From Bacteroidaceae bacterium (lineage in GTDB: Bacteria > Bacteroidota > Bacteroidia > Bacteroidales > Bacteroidaceae): a stretch of 53,884 bases of DNA. The notes beneath the pieces were generated by a model that saw nothing but the letters and a program-made list of their open reading frames with translations, ran no database searches and was not told where the DNA came from. The stretch is taken from positions 1 through 53,884 of the forward strand of contig JAFXVN010000010.1 in assembly GCA_017524545.1 (NCBI GenBank). Reading direction: 5' to 3'. Within the stretch, counting starts at the first letter, position 1. Every line of letters begins with the position of its first letter. Both the position numbers and the translations under genes were made by a program. Below, in pieces: positions 17,092 through 27,100 of the stretch.

Positions 17092-17400
17092 ATGGAGGAT
17101 TATTCTGATTATTCAGCACCAGAACTGGTGAGGATGCTTGGCAGTCGATTCAAGGACTATCGGCTGAGAGCCAATATGACACAAAAAGAGGTAGCAGAGA
17201 TGGCTGGGATCTCTGTTCTGAGCGTCTATAGGTTTGAGAATGGAGCCGTGACAAGCATTTCGCTTAGCACGTTCCTGCTACTGATAAAGGCTGTGGGGTG
17301 TATCAATGATTTGAGCGAACTGATGCCAGAACAGCCAGTATCTCCATATTTGTATAAAGAAGCCAAGAAGATTCAACGTGTAAGACACAAGAAGGCATGA
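17092..17400 (+). CDS. hipB: HipB-like HTH antitoxin/regulator
   Basis: 102 residues. A Cro/C1-type helix-turn-helix occupies about 14-70 (LGSRFKDYRLRANMTQKEVAEMAGISVLSVYRFENG has the full pattern). In HipBA systems this protein binds the operator and the HipA kinase, silencing both the promoter and the toxin. Its stop codon overlaps the hipA start as ATGA (17397-17400), which indicates translational coupling and fixed stoichiometry. The basic C-terminus (KKIQRVRHKKA) is likely flexible. A full-consensus promoter lies upstream. Confidence 0.85.
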   Translation: MEDYSDYSAPELVRMLGSRFKDYRLRANMTQKEVAEMAGISVLSVYRFENGAVTSISLSTFLLLIKAVGCINDLSELMPEQPVSPYLYKEAKKIQRVRHKKA

Positions 17401-18884
17401 GAGAAGTTTTGAAAGTATTCCTATGGGGACAGGAAATAGGACGTTTGACTTGGCATGATGCCCGGAAGACTACATTCTTTGTATATAATCCGGAGTTCTT
17501 GAAAGGAACTTTGGATGTTGCTCCTTTGGCTGCTTCCATCCATCATCCATTGAGCACCCGCGCCATCTTTGGTGAGGCAGAGCGCATCTATCAGAAACTG
17601 CCTTCGTTCATCGCTGATTCTTTGCCGGACGCATGGGGCAACCTGCTTTTTGAACGATGGCAAAAGGACAAACATCTCACGGAACGAAGCGTGACTTCGA
17701 TTGAAAAACTGGCTTTCATCGGCAAGCGGGGCATGGGGGCCTTGGAGTTTGTGCCAGAGATTGAACGTGGTGCGATGATGGACAAGATTGATATCAAGGC
17801 ATTGGCAGACCTGGCTGAGAAGATAGCTATAGAGCGTGATAAGGTAAGGATTATGCCAGATGAGTCGCTTACTTTGCAATCGTTGATTGCTGTCGGCACC
17901 TCAGCAGGTGGTCGTCAGCCAAAAGGTATTATTGCCATCGATAGAGACACGGGCGCAATTCGTAGCGGACAGATTGATGTGGAACCCAATTTGGACTATT
18001 ATATTTTGAAGTTTGGCGACAAAGCTCGATCAACAGCAGAATTGGAACAGACTTACTACGAAATGGCAATAGCGGCTGGCATCTGCATGATGGAGTCGCG
18101 ACTGCTTGAGGTGGATGGGACAAAGCATTTTCTTACTAAACGATTCGACCGTAACGACGCGGGCAAATTGCATACACAGACTTTGGCAGCAATGGACCCC
18201 GATGCCGACAGTTACGAAAAGCTCTTTGCCGTATGCCGCAAACTACATCTGCCCGAGGTCGATTGTCAGGAACTCTATCGACGCATGGTGTTCAACATCC
18301 TTGCCAACAATACCGATGACCACCACAAGAACTTCACGTTTGTGATGAACCAACAAGGCATATGGCGACTGTCACCAGCCTACGATATGACCTATATCTT
18401 CGATACAGGCGGCTATCTGCCTAACAAAGAGCATTGTCTGACGATTGGCGGCAAGTTGCAAAGCATCACCCGCGAGGATGCTATCCTGTTTGCCCGTGAA
18501 AACGGCATTCGCCGACCTGATTCTATCATTCGTGACGTAGTTGCGGCCTTGAAGCAGTTCCATACCATTGCCACTAAACATGGTGTGTCGGAGCAATGGA
18601 CGGGCAGAGTCGAGACGACAATCATCAGCCATCTGAAAGCATGGGGCGAATGGAACGAAGCAGAAGCATCCGAATCAACCATCAACGGCCATTCCGTTTC
18701 CAACATCCGCGTCGAACAAGCCTACAAAGGCAATTTCCACCTGCTTGCAGAAATCGATGGCAAGGAACGCAAGTTCGTCATCGGCAAGAACAAAGAAGAA
18801 TATGCTTTGATAGAAAAGACTGGCATAGCCAACCTCACGGCTGACCAGCTTCTTGCTATGGCAGAGAAGCATTTCCAACGATAA
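17397..18884 (+). CDS. hipA: HipA-like serine/threonine kinase toxin
   Basis: 495 residues. An N-terminal HipA subdomain (VFLWGQEIGRL; SFIADSLPDAWGN) precedes the kinase core. A phosphate-binding loop GTSAGGRQPK is at about 167-176, the catalytic motif NTDDHHKNF gives Asp308 as the likely catalytic Asp, and SPAYDMT gives Asp330 for metal binding. Characterised HipA phosphorylates glutamyl-tRNA synthetase and causes growth arrest. The target here is unknown. The protein is longer than E. coli HipA (about 440) by a C-terminal part of about 70 residues that reads like an appended small domain (NGHSVSNIRVEQAYKGNFH). All key residues are present, so it should be active. Coupled to hipB by ATGA. 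Confidence 0.9.
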   Translation: MREVLKVFLWGQEIGRLTWHDARKTTFFVYNPEFLKGTLDVAPLAASIHHPLSTRAIFGEAERIYQKLPSFIADSLPDAWGNLLFERWQKDKHLTERSVTSIEKLAFIGKRGMGALEFVPEIERGAMMDKIDIKALADLAEKIAIERDKVRIMPDESLTLQSLIAVGTSAGGRQPKGIIAIDRDTGAIRSGQIDVEPNLDYYILKFGDKARSTAELEQTYYEMAIAAGICMMESRLLEVDGTKHFLTKRFDRNDAGKLHTQTLAAMDPDADSYEKLFAVCRKLHLPEVDCQELYRRMVFNILANNTDDHHKNFTFVMNQQGIWRLSPAYDMTYIFDTGGYLPNKEHCLTIGGKLQSITREDAILFARENGIRRPDSIIRDVVAALKQFHTIATKHGVSEQWTGRVETTIISHLKAWGEWNEAEASESTINGHSVSNIRVEQAYKGNFHLLAEIDGKERKFVIGKNKEEYALIEKTGIANLTADQLLAMAEKHFQR

Positions 18885-18971
18885 TACATCAAACAGAATT
18901 CTACATTTGCCGGAACAGAGGCCAGAAGGCCACGACCATAAGCCATTTTTGCCATTTCAAAAAAGATATTC

Positions 18972-19000
18972 TCCGAATCGCTTGGAGGTTCGGATTTTTC
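18972..19000 (+). terminator. Terminator after hipA
   Basis: TCCGAA (18972-18977) pairs with TTCGGA (18989-18994) and is followed by five T and then CTTTTT. Its loop contains the TTG used as the upstream box of the next promoter, so stop and start signals overlap. Confidence 0.65.
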
Positions 19001-19012
19001 TTTTTACCTTTG
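18982..19012 (+). promoter_or_regulatory. Promoter of the AT-rich five-gene operon
   Basis: TTG at 18982-18984, 20 bases, TACCTTTG at 19005-19012. Transcription would start near 19019, giving a leader of nearly 400 bases before the ATG at 19412. Confidence 0.7.
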
Positions 19013-19017
19013 CGGCA

Positions 19018-19411
19018 TCGTTGACTTATGTCAAGCTGAGGTTTGACTTACGTCGAGCTAAAGCTTCGCAAGCTCACATGTGGGCGGCGGGCGGTCTCTT
19101 ATATAAGAAAGACGTTTTCGAACGTCTGTCGTTGTGCGTCAAGAACTTCGCAAACTCTAACCTCACAACAGACAGATGACAACGAAGCGTCTGCGTGGTA
19201 CGTTCCTATATACCTTATTATATATAGTTCGTGCTGGCGTGGGCTTGCGAGCGTTGTCTATCCTGTGTGAGGTGGGCAATGCGAAGGCCTTTGACGCCAG
19301 GATAGGCTAAGAAGCAAAACACCTGCGCCTTTTTTGTATATCTGCGCGAACGATTAGCTTTAAAAGGATTGCCGACTTCGGGGTGTTTGCAGGCGGGAAA
19401 AAGGGGGAAAC
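19018..19411 (+). ncRNA. Long, highly folded 5' leader RNA (candidate new structured RNA)
   Basis: Multiple helices are visible. Tandem TTGACTTAYGTC hairpins start at 19021 and 19043. AGACGTT-TTCG-AACGTCT at 19110-19127 has a UUCG tetraloop. TCTGTC-GTTGTG at about 19125-19136 pairs with CACAAC-A-GACAGA at about 19164-19176, which is 12 pairs with one bulge and competes with the tetraloop helix. CTATATA/TATATAG lies at about 19206-19227, and CTATCCTG (19258-19265) pairs with CAGGATAG (19298-19305). A T6 run follows near 19330. It matches no riboswitch class I know. It also holds a 44-codon ORF. My recollection, not verified, is that this leader recurs in Prevotella genomes. Confidence 0.55.
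19176..19310 (+). CDS. 44-residue leader-peptide candidate
   Basis: Starts at the first ATG after an in-frame stop (TAA at 19158) and begins MTTKRLRGTFLYTLLYIVRAG. It is basic at the N-terminus with a short hydrophobic stretch, and ends DARIG-TAA. After this TAA the same frame stays open for 34 more codons and ends in TGA at 19413-19415, overlapping the ATG of the next gene as ATGA. The CTATCCTG/CAGGATAG helix falls on its last codons, so ribosome position could control the fold. No function is known. It may be a true small protein, a regulatory leader peptide, or an accident of RNA conservation. Confidence 0.4.
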   Translation: MTTKRLRGTFLYTLLYIVRAGVGLRALSILCEVGNAKAFDARIG

Positions 19412-19777
19412 ATGAAACCATGCAACTACGAACCTCTTGATTGTTGGCATAATACCAAAATTGTCATTTATTGGGTATTTATGCTTGGTAGCATTCTATT
19501 ATTCTTATGCATCACGTGTAAAGTCATGGATTACTGCAAATGTCATTGCCTGTGCAGTGCAGAGTTTGCCATATCCGTAATAATTCTGATTGCCGCCATT
19601 GGATTGCTTGTCTTATGGGGAGTCTTTATAAAAAACCTTATCCGTAACGAGTATGATAGGTATTATAAAGAAAAAGAGAGGGAAAGACATACTTGTGCTA
19701 AATACCATAAGAAAATTAAGAAAGCTAACATACAGGTGAAAGTCGAGGTGACACAACTCAAAAACTCCAGCAAATGA
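19412..19777 (+). CDS. Small membrane protein of unknown function
   Basis: 121 residues with two predicted membrane helices (about 12-36, IVIYWVFMLGSILLFLCI; about 50-75, ISVIILIAAIGLLVLWG). A short Cys-rich loop lies between them (CKVMDYCKCHCLC), and the C-terminal cytoplasmic tail is strongly charged (YYKEKERERH). I do not recognise a named family. It directly follows the folded leader, and its ATG overlaps the stop of the leader's second open stretch. Its own stop overlaps the start of the next gene as ATGA (19774-19777), so the two are probably made together. Base composition is AT-rich like the rest of this operon. Confidence 0.75.
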   Translation: MKPCNYEPLDCWHNTKIVIYWVFMLGSILLFLCITCKVMDYCKCHCLCSAEFAISVIILIAAIGLLVLWGVFIKNLIRNEYDRYYKEKERERHTCAKYHKKIKKANIQVKVEVTQLKNSSK

Positions 19778-21147
19778 GCAAGAATAGCATTAAGACAAGC
19801 ATCACGTTGGTGGATGAACTATTAGTTGACATCCTAGGTTCACTAATTCCGGGGTTTCTTTTTCTGATAACCCTCTTCTTCAGTGTGTTTATGCCCTTGT
19901 TTATTCTCAGCCGTTTCTCCATTAGTAGCTTGAAGGGGAAGGAAATACCTGGGGGGTTCTTTTGGGTTCTGTTGATAATTATACTTATACTGGCCTATGT
20001 GGTCGGTCACATTTTTTTTCGTGCAGATATTAAAGAGCCAGACGAGGTTGACATAAAAAGGGAAATTAAGAAAAGGATAAAAGACGTCCAAGAAATGTAC
20101 AAAGGTGATGATAGCGAATTTCGCGGCATGATAGAAAGGAAGCTACGGAAAACTATCATATCTCTGAACGATGCATGCATTAAAGTCCCTACTTTTCGCA
20201 TTTGGTACACTAATGGTCATTGTAATCCCCCCGCCCCATCTCCAACACGCGAAATGGCGGCCGACATATATTGGTGCTTCTGCAAATATTGCAATATGGC
20301 AGTAGAAATACTTGCCAAGAACAAACAGGGGATTCCCAAGTCAATATTACTGGGAATACTCTTTCCTGAGGAAGTATATCGCATTGAAAGAGAAAGGAAT
20401 CCAACCCAACTTTTTGACGCAAAGAACATTTGTGGAGGACTGCAATTTTATGATTTAAGTGAAGAAGTAAGAAAGATATGGAATAATGACTATAAGAATC
20501 CTTTGTCCAAGAGCAAAAGAATCGGAGAAAAGCCAATAGTCAACGAGCAGCTATTATGGATGGCCGTTTGCCTGTGTATCTTGGAGGTTCAGATAGAGAT
20601 TGGATGTATAAGTGTATCCGAAAGTTCCTTCCCATATACCTATTATTATAAATATTTGTTGAAACGCAACATCGTTAATCTGGTTGATGAGGTGAAATGG
20701 AATTCTAATGATAGCAGAAGCAAGAACATCATCAATGAATACAAGACTCACATGCAGTTGTTCGTACCAGAGAAATATGCCATCATTAACAAAAACGAAT
20801 CCCATGTTCGCATGTCATCATCTACATGGCATATGGCAAAAGTTTCAATAAAGATTGCAAGTATAATGGATGTCATTTCATTTCTTCTGATAATCTTTAT
20901 TAAGTTAAAAATATGTGAAATCCTCAACTCACAGATAAATTGCTTTAATGCTCTGTTAGCCATTGCCTTTCCTGCGTCTGTAAACGTATTCTGCATCTTT
21001 GCCAGATTCCGTATCGTTAAGTATATTCATTATCAACGCACCAGAGAAATCTTCCATGCTCTTTGTGCCTATGACCAGTGCAAGGATATAATTCAACATA
21101 GAAAATACCAACAATCAACGTCCATAGAAAACCAATTAAATGTATGA
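19774..21147 (+). CDS. Membrane protein of unknown function, partner of the preceding gene
   Basis: 457 residues. Two helices lie near the N-terminus (about 24-48, GSLIPGFLFLITLFFSVF; about 63-82) and two near the C-terminus (about 365-388, IMDVISFLLIIFIKL; about 392-412). Between them is a soluble region of about 280 residues with many charged helices (EVDIKREIKKRIKDVQEMY) and no motif I recognise. The stop is four bases before the start of the giant adhesin gene. The context suggests a role linked to the exported proteins downstream, for example assembly or signalling, but nothing in the sequence proves it. Confidence 0.75.
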   Translation: MSKNSIKTSITLVDELLVDILGSLIPGFLFLITLFFSVFMPLFILSRFSISSLKGKEIPGGFFWVLLIIILILAYVVGHIFFRADIKEPDEVDIKREIKKRIKDVQEMYKGDDSEFRGMIERKLRKTIISLNDACIKVPTFRIWYTNGHCNPPAPSPTREMAADIYWCFCKYCNMAVEILAKNKQGIPKSILLGILFPEEVYRIERERNPTQLFDAKNICGGLQFYDLSEEVRKIWNNDYKNPLSKSKRIGEKPIVNEQLLWMAVCLCILEVQIEIGCISVSESSFPYTYYYKYLLKRNIVNLVDEVKWNSNDSRSKNIINEYKTHMQLFVPEKYAIINKNESHVRMSSSTWHMAKVSIKIASIMDVISFLLIIFIKLKICEILNSQINCFNALLAIAFPASVNVFCIFARFRIVKYIHYQRTREIFHALCAYDQCKDIIQHRKYQQSTSIENQLNV

Positions 21148-21151
21148 CAAT

Positions 21152-24100
21152 ATGAAAAAAACATTTCTTTACCTTGTTTTATGCCTGCTTTGTGCTCTGA
21201 GTTACGGACAGACAGTGTATAAAACTGTCGAACCGATTAACGTTGGAGAAACGACGGTGTTGATTGGGTTGGAAAGTTCAAACCCCAACACCACTACCAC
21301 TAACTCATGGTCATGTAACAGTTCTATTGTTAGTTTAAGTAATAAAACTGGGGGGAGCTGTAAAGTGACGGGGCTTTCAGCAGGCACAGCTGAAGTGAAA
21401 TGCACAGTTACCGCTGTCAACCCTACCAGTGGAACTTCTTACCATTATTTAATTTATACGGTTACCGTTAATGACGTTCCTTTAGAACCTGGCACATGGT
21501 CGGGAAACACGCTCACCATCGGCGACAATGCCACAAGCACTACCAACAGGGCTCCGTATAATAATTACTGGACATACTCCACAAGCCAGATGCTGTACTC
21601 TCCTGCAGAAATAGGGAAAAGTGGAACTATAAACAGTATAGCATTCAAGGTGGCCAGCTCCAGCTCTTTTACGACAACAGACTTAAAGGTGTATTTGGGA
21701 CATAAATCCAGTATTTTCTCCAGCACGGGTGATTACATGACCAGCAGCAACTTGACGCTCGTCTATTCTGGTTCACCAACATTGGGGCAATCCACAGGAT
21801 GGGAAACGCTGACCTTCAATCAGGGTTCGTTCAACTATAATGGTACAGACAACCTTGTAGTTGTCGTTACCACGAAGAGCAGCAAATATAACACCTCCCT
21901 TAAATACTATTGCTATGCAGGCAGTGGCTATGTCCTTTCCCGCGGAAATGATAGTACCACAGGATATGGTGATATTACAAGCACTTCTTATGCCTATTCA
22001 GCATCGACAGAACGTCCTGCGATTCGAATGGTCTTTGCAGAGTCATCTTCTCCTACCAGCATCAACCTCAACACTACGAGTGTAAGCTTAGAAGTTGGTG
22101 GAACAAAACAATTGACTGCAACAGTTTTGCCCAGTGGAGCTTCTCAAAGTGTTACGTGGAGCGTTATCTCAGGCAGTAGTGTTGCTTCAGTCAGCTCAAC
22201 AGGCCTTGTCACAGCAAAAGCTACAGGCACAGCAACAGTTAGGGCTACATCCTCGGTTAAGAGTTCGGTATATAAAGATTGTACCGTGACAGTTACAAGT
22301 CCAATTTCTGGGGGGACAACGGTAACAATTGGAGGCAGTGCGACGAGCAGTATCATCGGTGTTCCATACGGCAGTTTATACTTTTATTCAACAGCCCAAA
22401 TGCTCTACACGCCGACCGAGATAGGAAGGAGTGGAACAATAAACGGCATTGCATTTAAGGTGGCAGACAGTAGACCTTCTTCTCATTCCAGCTCACAAGT
22501 CAAGGTGTATTTGGGCCACAAATCCAGCAACTTCTCCAGCGAAAATGACTATGTCGCAAGCAGCGATTTGACTTTGGTATATTCCGGCACTCCGAAATTG
22601 GGTCTAGCAACAGGCTGGGAGACAATTGTATTCAATCAGGGAACATTTACCTATAACGGCACCGACAATTTGGTGGTTGTTGTGACGAGGAAGAATTCCA
22701 TGTACACAAATTCTTATTATTGTTACTCAGGCAGTGGTTATACGCTTTATCGTCATAGCGATAACGATTCAACTTATGGCGACGTGACAAATACATCCAA
22801 TAGCTATAGCCCGACAACATGGCGTCCTGCCGTTCAACTGGGATTCGGAGTTTCTTATACCCCCACCATCAGCCTTAACACCACAAGCATAAGTTTGGGG
22901 GTTGGTGAGACAAAACAATTGACGGCAGCAGTTTTGCCCAATGGCATTTCACAGCAGAGCGTAACATGGAGTGTTGTCTCTGGCAGCGGTGTGGCTTCGG
23001 TCAGCTCATCAGGTCTTGTCACAGCCCAAGCTGCTGGCACGGCAACTATTCGGGCTGCTTTAACCCTGAACGGTTCTGTTTTTTATAGTGACTGTGCTGT
23101 GACAGTAAAGAATCCTCCATCTGTAGAGCCTGGCATTTGGTTCGGTGATACTCTGGTGACAATCGTTGGTGATTCTGTGGGCAATATTAATGTTGTGCCA
23201 TACGCCAATGGCTACAGATACTCAACGATACAGATGATCTATACCCCTACTGAGATAGGCAAGAGCGGAATGATAAACAGTATCGCATTTAAGGTGGCAA
23301 GCAGTTCTTCTTTTGCCACGTCAGAAGTAAAGATATATTTAGGTCACAAATCCAGCAAGTTCTCTGGCACAGGCGACTATGTAACAAGCAGCAATCTGAC
23401 TTTGGTATATTCGGGTTCTCCGACATTAGGACAGGCAACAGGTTGGGAGACATTGAAATTCAATCAGGGAACATTTACTTATAACGGCACAGACAACTTA
23501 GTTGTTGTGGTAACGAGAAAAAGCGGAGGAGATGAGTACAGTCTTAGATACAGCTATTATTATACAGGCATTGGCTATACTCTTTTACGTCGGAGCGATG
23601 GCTCTTCTGGCTATGGTGATGTGACAAATACATCATATTCCTATTCCACGTCGACATACCGTCCTGCGATACAAATGACATTATTAGGAGGAGCCATCAT
23701 CGCCATTAATTCAATCAATTTCCCCGATGTCAACTTCCGTAGCTACTTGCTCTCCCAAAGCTATGGCAGCGACGGGGTGCTGACACAAGATGAAATCAAC
23801 GGAGTTACTTCCCTGAAAGTCGGTTCCAAAAAGATAAGCAGTCTGAAAGGCATTGAGCATTTTACGGCGTTGACATACTTATCTTGCTACAGTAACCGAT
23901 TGACCACGCTGGACGTGTCAAAGAATACGGCGTTGAAAGAGTTATCTTGCTACAGTAACCAACTGACCACGCTGGACGTGTCAAAGAATACGGCGTTGAC
24001 ATCCTTATCTTGCGAGAGTAACCAACTGACCACACTGGATGTGTCAAAGAATACGGCGTTGACATCCTTATCTTGCGGGAGTAACCAACTGACCACACTG

Positions 24101-27100
24101 GATGTGTCAAAGAATACGGCGTTGACATCCTTATCTTGCTACAGTAACCAACTGACCACACTGGATGTGTCAAAGAATACGGCGTTGACATCCTTATCTT
24201 GCTACAGTAACCAACTGACCACACTGGATGTGTCAAAGAATACGGCTTTGACATCCTTATCTTGCGGGAGTAACCAACTGACCACACTGGATGTGTCAAA
24301 GAATACGGCGTTGACATCCTTATCTTGCGGGGGTAACCAACTGACCACACTGGATGTGTCAAAGAATACGGCGTTGACATCCTTATATTGCGAGAGTAGC
24401 CAACTGACCACGCTGGATGTGACAAAGAATACGGCGCTGAAGAGAATAGATTGTTCATATAATCAACTGGCCACATTAGATGTGTCAAAGAATACAGCAT
24501 TAATAGATTTAACGTGCTGCGTGAACAACATCAATGGGTTGAATATGGACAACTTGATAGCAGGACTACGTCAAAATAACACTAACAGCACCTATGAATT
24601 CAATGTCATCAGCACATATATATTTGGTAACAACAACGAAGGAAATGTCTGTACAAAAAAACAAGTGGCTGCCGTCAAGGCAAAAGGATGGATACCCAAC
24701 TACTTCAACTACAACGAGGGACTCTTTCAATTGATGTGGGATGAATATGAAGGCAGCGAAGACATAGAAAGCCTTGAAAGTATCTCATTGCCCGAAAGCA
24801 TACAGCTATCAGTTGGTGAGACGCAAACGCTGACACCGGTGTTCACACCAGCAAGTGCCGCGATGGGTGTCACATGGTCGTCAGAAGATGAGACAATCGC
24901 AACAGTTGATGAGTTTGAGGGTATCGTTACAGCTGTCAGTCCTGGTACGACAACAATCTACGTCGTGGCCGACGATGCGGAACACATGGCGTCATGCCAA
25001 GTGACTGTGACAGAGAAGGTATTGCATGATGGTGACACATTTGCGGCCAATACTGTGGAAGGAGTGAAAATGACCTATACAGTGATTAGTGCAGCGAACA
25101 AAACTTGTCTTGTTGGGACTAATAGCTATGCAAGTGCCATAAAAGATAATATCCAAGGGAGTATAACTATTCCCGAAGAAGTGTCAGGTTTCAGTGTGAC
25201 CAGCATCGGCAACTCTGCCTTCAATGGTTGCAGTGGCCTGACCTTCGTCACGATTCCCAACAGTGTGACGAGCATCGGCGAAAGAGCTTTCCGGAATTGC
25301 AGTGGCCTGACCTTCGTCACGATTCCCAACAGCGTGACGAGCATCGGCGAAAGAGCTTTCCAGAATTGCAGTGGCCTGACCTCTATAACAATCGGAAGTG
25401 GTATGACAACTATTGGCTATGATGCCTTTGCTGGATGCAGTAATTTGGCCTCTATAACAATTCCAGAGAGTGTGATTTACATGGAGAATTACACCTTCGA
25501 CGATACACCCTGGTTTGAAAACCAGCCAGATGGGTTGGTTTATGCAGGAAAAGTTCTCTATGACTATAAGGGTAGGATGCCAGAAGGAACTCATATTGAT
25601 ATCATGGAGGGAACTTTAGCAATAGCTGGATTTGCTTTTGAAAAGTGTGGAAACCTGACTTCCGTTACTATTCCCAATAGCGTGTTAGTGATAGGAAATA
25701 ATACCTTTTCTGATGGCGCAAATAATATAACATCAGTTACCATTGGAAGTGGTGTTAAAGAAATTGGAGAGGAAGCTTTTAGTAGTTGTAGAAGTCTAAC
25801 TACTGTAACCATCCCTAAGAATGTAGAGAGCATCGGTGAGAATGCCTTCTATGGCTGTAGTGGTCTGACAAGTATCACATCAGAAATAAAAGTGCCATTT
25901 GCTATTAACAAGAATGTTTTCCAATACTATGACGACAACAGCAATACTTACAAACCCCTGAATGCCACGCTTTATGTTCCATACGGTACAAAAGTCCTAT
26001 ATGAAGCCGCAAGCGGTTGGAATCAGTTCACGAACATCGTGGAGATGGAGGAAGAGTCCAGTGAGGTCATAGAGTATGACGGACTATATTACAGGATAGC
26101 CCAATCGGATGAAATAAACGCGGCAATAGGGCAGGAAGTCTTATCTGCGAATGTAGAGGTTGCGGTTGTCGTTGAAGCTCCACGAGGTCATAAGTATCAC
26201 GGCGATATAGTAATACCTGCTTCAATTACATACGAAAACAACACATACGCTGTGGTCGCTATTGATGAATGTGCATTTGCTGAATATAAGGAAATAGAAC
26301 TCACCAGCGTCATTATTCCAAACAGTGTGGTATATATCGCAGAAGAGGCATTTGTGGAAAGTTCAACACTGGAAAGGGTTGAGATACCCAACTCCGTAAA
26401 GTTCATTGGTGAAGATGTTTTTGGTGATTGTGAATCACTGAGTGAGATAGTCTCCTACATCCAAGAACCATTTGCTATAAATAACGACGTGTTCCGTAAC
26501 ATTGCAAATGATGCTACACTCTATGTGCCATTCGGAACCAAGGCATTATATGAAGCTACTGCAGGCTGGAACAGCATAGCAAACATTTTGGAGATGGAGC
26601 CTACAGAGATTGAAGTAACGGATATTTCACAGATGGATAATGTTGTGTATGTTGAAAATGTTGAAGGCTTTGCCGGTAATCAAGTAACATTGTCTGTAAG
26701 AATGAAAAATAGTGTTGCTGCTCAAGGTTTTGGATTTAACATGTATCTCCCTGATAGTATTAGTTTTGTCACAGATACAAACGGAAAGCCATTGGCAACA
26801 CTTTCTTCAGAGCGTAAAACAGAAGACATGAATGTGTTCTATATGTCTGATATCCTGCAAGATGGCTCACTAAAGGTGGCTGCTACATGTATCGGAAGTT
26901 CTTTCTTGTATAATGAAGGCGAAATTGTTTCCGTCACAGTAAAACTTTCAGATCAAATGGCTCCAGGCATCTATCCAATAATATTGAGAGAAGTTACAGT
27001 AACAGATGTAAATTCAAATGGAATCGACAATGAATTAATTGTCTCAACAATAACAATTCCTGACTATATTTTAGGTGATGTTAATGGAAGTGGAAAAGTT

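Noticed and set aside
18902-18909. TACATTTG as a further promoter after hipA
   Set aside because: No TTG at the right spacing, and the hipA terminator lies directly downstream at 18972-19000.
23862-24500. Long open frame on the minus strand opposite the leucine-rich repeats
   Set aside because: It is open only because the 63-base unit has no stop in that frame. It has no signal, promoter or family resemblance, and the plus strand is a clear coding repeat.
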